From Marinobacterium sp. xm-d-530 (GTDB lineage Bacteria; Pseudomonadota; Gammaproteobacteria; Pseudomonadales; Balneatricaceae), in the NCBI GenBank assembly GCA_949499045.1, contig CATEEE010000177.1, positions 1 to 8,266 on the forward strand: a DNA stretch of 8,266 nucleotides, in the 5' to 3' direction. The stretch's first letter is position 1, and each line of letters begins with the position of its first letter. The notes beneath the pieces are model-generated. The model had not been told where the DNA came from. It worked only from the letters and a program-made list of their open reading frames with translations, and made no database searches. Both the position numbers and the translations under genes were made by a program. Shown here one piece after another: positions 7,311 through 8,266 of this stretch.

Positions 7311-8266
7311 ATGACTACCCGTCTTCACAACAATTTTCAGTTTGTTGAAGTAGGCCGTAAAGGCCCAGAAAAAATCGAAGCAGAAGTGCGTCGTGGCGAG
7401 TTTGCTGAGATCTATCAGCCGTTTGAACAAGAGGACGTTAACGCACAGGCACACCGTTGTCTTGATTGCGGTAACCCTTACTGTTCATGGAAATGCCCAG
7501 TACACAACCACATCCCTAACTGGCTGAAGCTGGTATCAGAGGGTAACTTGTTTGAAGCGGCAACTTTGTCGCACCAGACAAACTCACTTCCAGAAGTATG
7601 TGGTCGTGTCTGCCCACAAGATCGCCTGTGTGAAGGTGCTTGTACACTAAACGAAGAGTTTGGTGCGGTGACCATCGGTTCGGTTGAAAAGTACATCACT
7701 GATACGGCTTTTGCCATGGGCTGGCGTCCAGATATGTCCAATGTCAGCTGGACGGATAAAAAGGTTGCTATTATCGGTGCAGGCCCTGCCGGTCTTGGTT
7801 GTGCCGACATTCTTGCGCGTAACGGTGTTAAGCCAGTGGTTTTCGATCGTAACCCAGAGATCGGCGGTCTTCTGACTTTCGGTATTCCTGAGTTTAAGCT
7901 TGAAAAAGATGTCATGGTTCAGCGTCGTGAGATCTTCGAAGCGATGGGTGTTGAGTTCAAACTGAACACTGAAGTAGGCAAAGAGATCACTATGCAAGAA
8001 CTGGTTGATCAGTTCGATGCGGTCTTCCTAGGTATGGGTACCTACACCTACATGAAGGGTGGTTTCCCAGGCGAAGATTTAGACGGTGTTTACGATGCAC
8101 TGCCTTTCTTGATCTCTAACGTTAACCACTGCCGTGGCTACGAGAAAGATGCTTCTGAATTCATCAGCATGGAAGGTAAGAAGGTTGTTGTGCTTGGCGG
8201 TGGTGACACTGCAATGGACTGTAACCGTACCTCGATCCGTCAGAAAGCGGCGAGCGTAACCTGTGC
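7311..8266 (+). CDS. gltD: Glutamate synthase (NADPH) small (beta) subunit, N-terminal part (3' end outside window)
   Basis: GltD takes electrons from NADPH through FAD and passes them over iron-sulfur clusters to the FMN of GltB. The window holds 318 codons plus two bases of a protein that is usually about 470 residues; the frame is open at the right edge. Two cysteine groups for 4Fe-4S clusters are complete: Cys50, 53, 58, 62 (CLDCGNPYCSWKC) and Cys97, 101, 107, 111 (CGRVCPQDRLCEGAC). The FAD-binding motif AIIGAGPAG is at 153-161, followed by GGLLTFGIPEFKL (185-197). The NADPH-binding motif VVVLGGGDTAMD is at 292-303. The second FAD-contact motif near the C-terminus is beyond the window. 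ATG at 7311 has a strong Shine-Dalgarno, AAGAGGTGG at 7298-7306, with GAGG ending 7 nt upstream. The 59-nt gap after gltB has no terminator or clear promoter, so the two subunits are probably co-transcribed. Confidence 0.98.
   Translation, partial: MTTRLHNNFQFVEVGRKGPEKIEAEVRRGEFAEIYQPFEQEDVNAQAHRCLDCGNPYCSWKCPVHNHIPNWLKLVSEGNLFEAATLSHQTNSLPEVCGRVCPQDRLCEGACTLNEEFGAVTIGSVEKYITDTAFAMGWRPDMSNVSWTDKKVAIIGAGPAGLGCADILARNGVKPVVFDRNPEIGGLLTFGIPEFKLEKDVMVQRREIFEAMGVEFKLNTEVGKEITMQELVDQFDAVFLGMGTYTYMKGGFPGEDLDGVYDALPFLISNVNHCRGYEKDASEFISMEGKKVVVLGGGDTAMDCNRTSIRQKAASVTC

Noticed and set aside
7478..7997. Long overlapping open frames on the - strand opposite gltD (145 and 116 codons).
   Set aside because: They lie opposite a clear, motif-rich gltD frame, match no family I recognise, and are expected shadows of its biased codon use.

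Overview
The window looks like core chromosome of a gammaproteobacterium, most likely an aquatic or marine lineage of the Oceanospirillales/Pseudomonadales type. This rests on the gene order (type IV pilus secretin, shikimate kinase, 3-dehydroquinate synthase, then both glutamate synthase subunits), the close family match of every protein, and a base composition near half GC judged by eye. All genes are on the + strand. I see no mobile element, tRNA, rRNA, CRISPR array, prophage or defence gene, and no sign of horizontal transfer.

Layout: 1-978 is the C-terminal part of pilQ, the outer-membrane secretin of the type IV pilus, cut by the left edge. aroK (993-1517) and aroB (1532-2614) follow with 14-nt gaps, so the three genes are probably one transcript. 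It ends at a strong intrinsic terminator at 2630-2657. The 182-bp gap 2615-2796 holds this terminator, a candidate sigma-54 site laid over its 3' half, a plausible sigma-70 promoter, and a short leader with two small hairpins. gltB (2797-7251) is complete. gltD (7311-8266) follows after 59 nt that contain a hairpin without a U-tract, and it is cut by the right edge.

Function: pilQ belongs to a pilus cluster lying to the left. AroK and AroB carry out two steps of the shikimate pathway to chorismate. GltB and GltD together form the NADPH-dependent glutamate synthase (GOGAT), which with glutamine synthetase makes up the main ammonium-assimilation route. gltB shows the codon bias of a highly expressed gene.

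I did not find an undescribed system. The observations most worth a second look are regulatory: a near-consensus sigma-54 -24/-12 element embedded in the aroB terminator and pointing at gltBD; a forced TTG start for aroK followed by a perfect 9-bp inverted repeat; and the lack of the SPOR-domain gene (damX) that often sits between aroB and the next gene in related bacteria.
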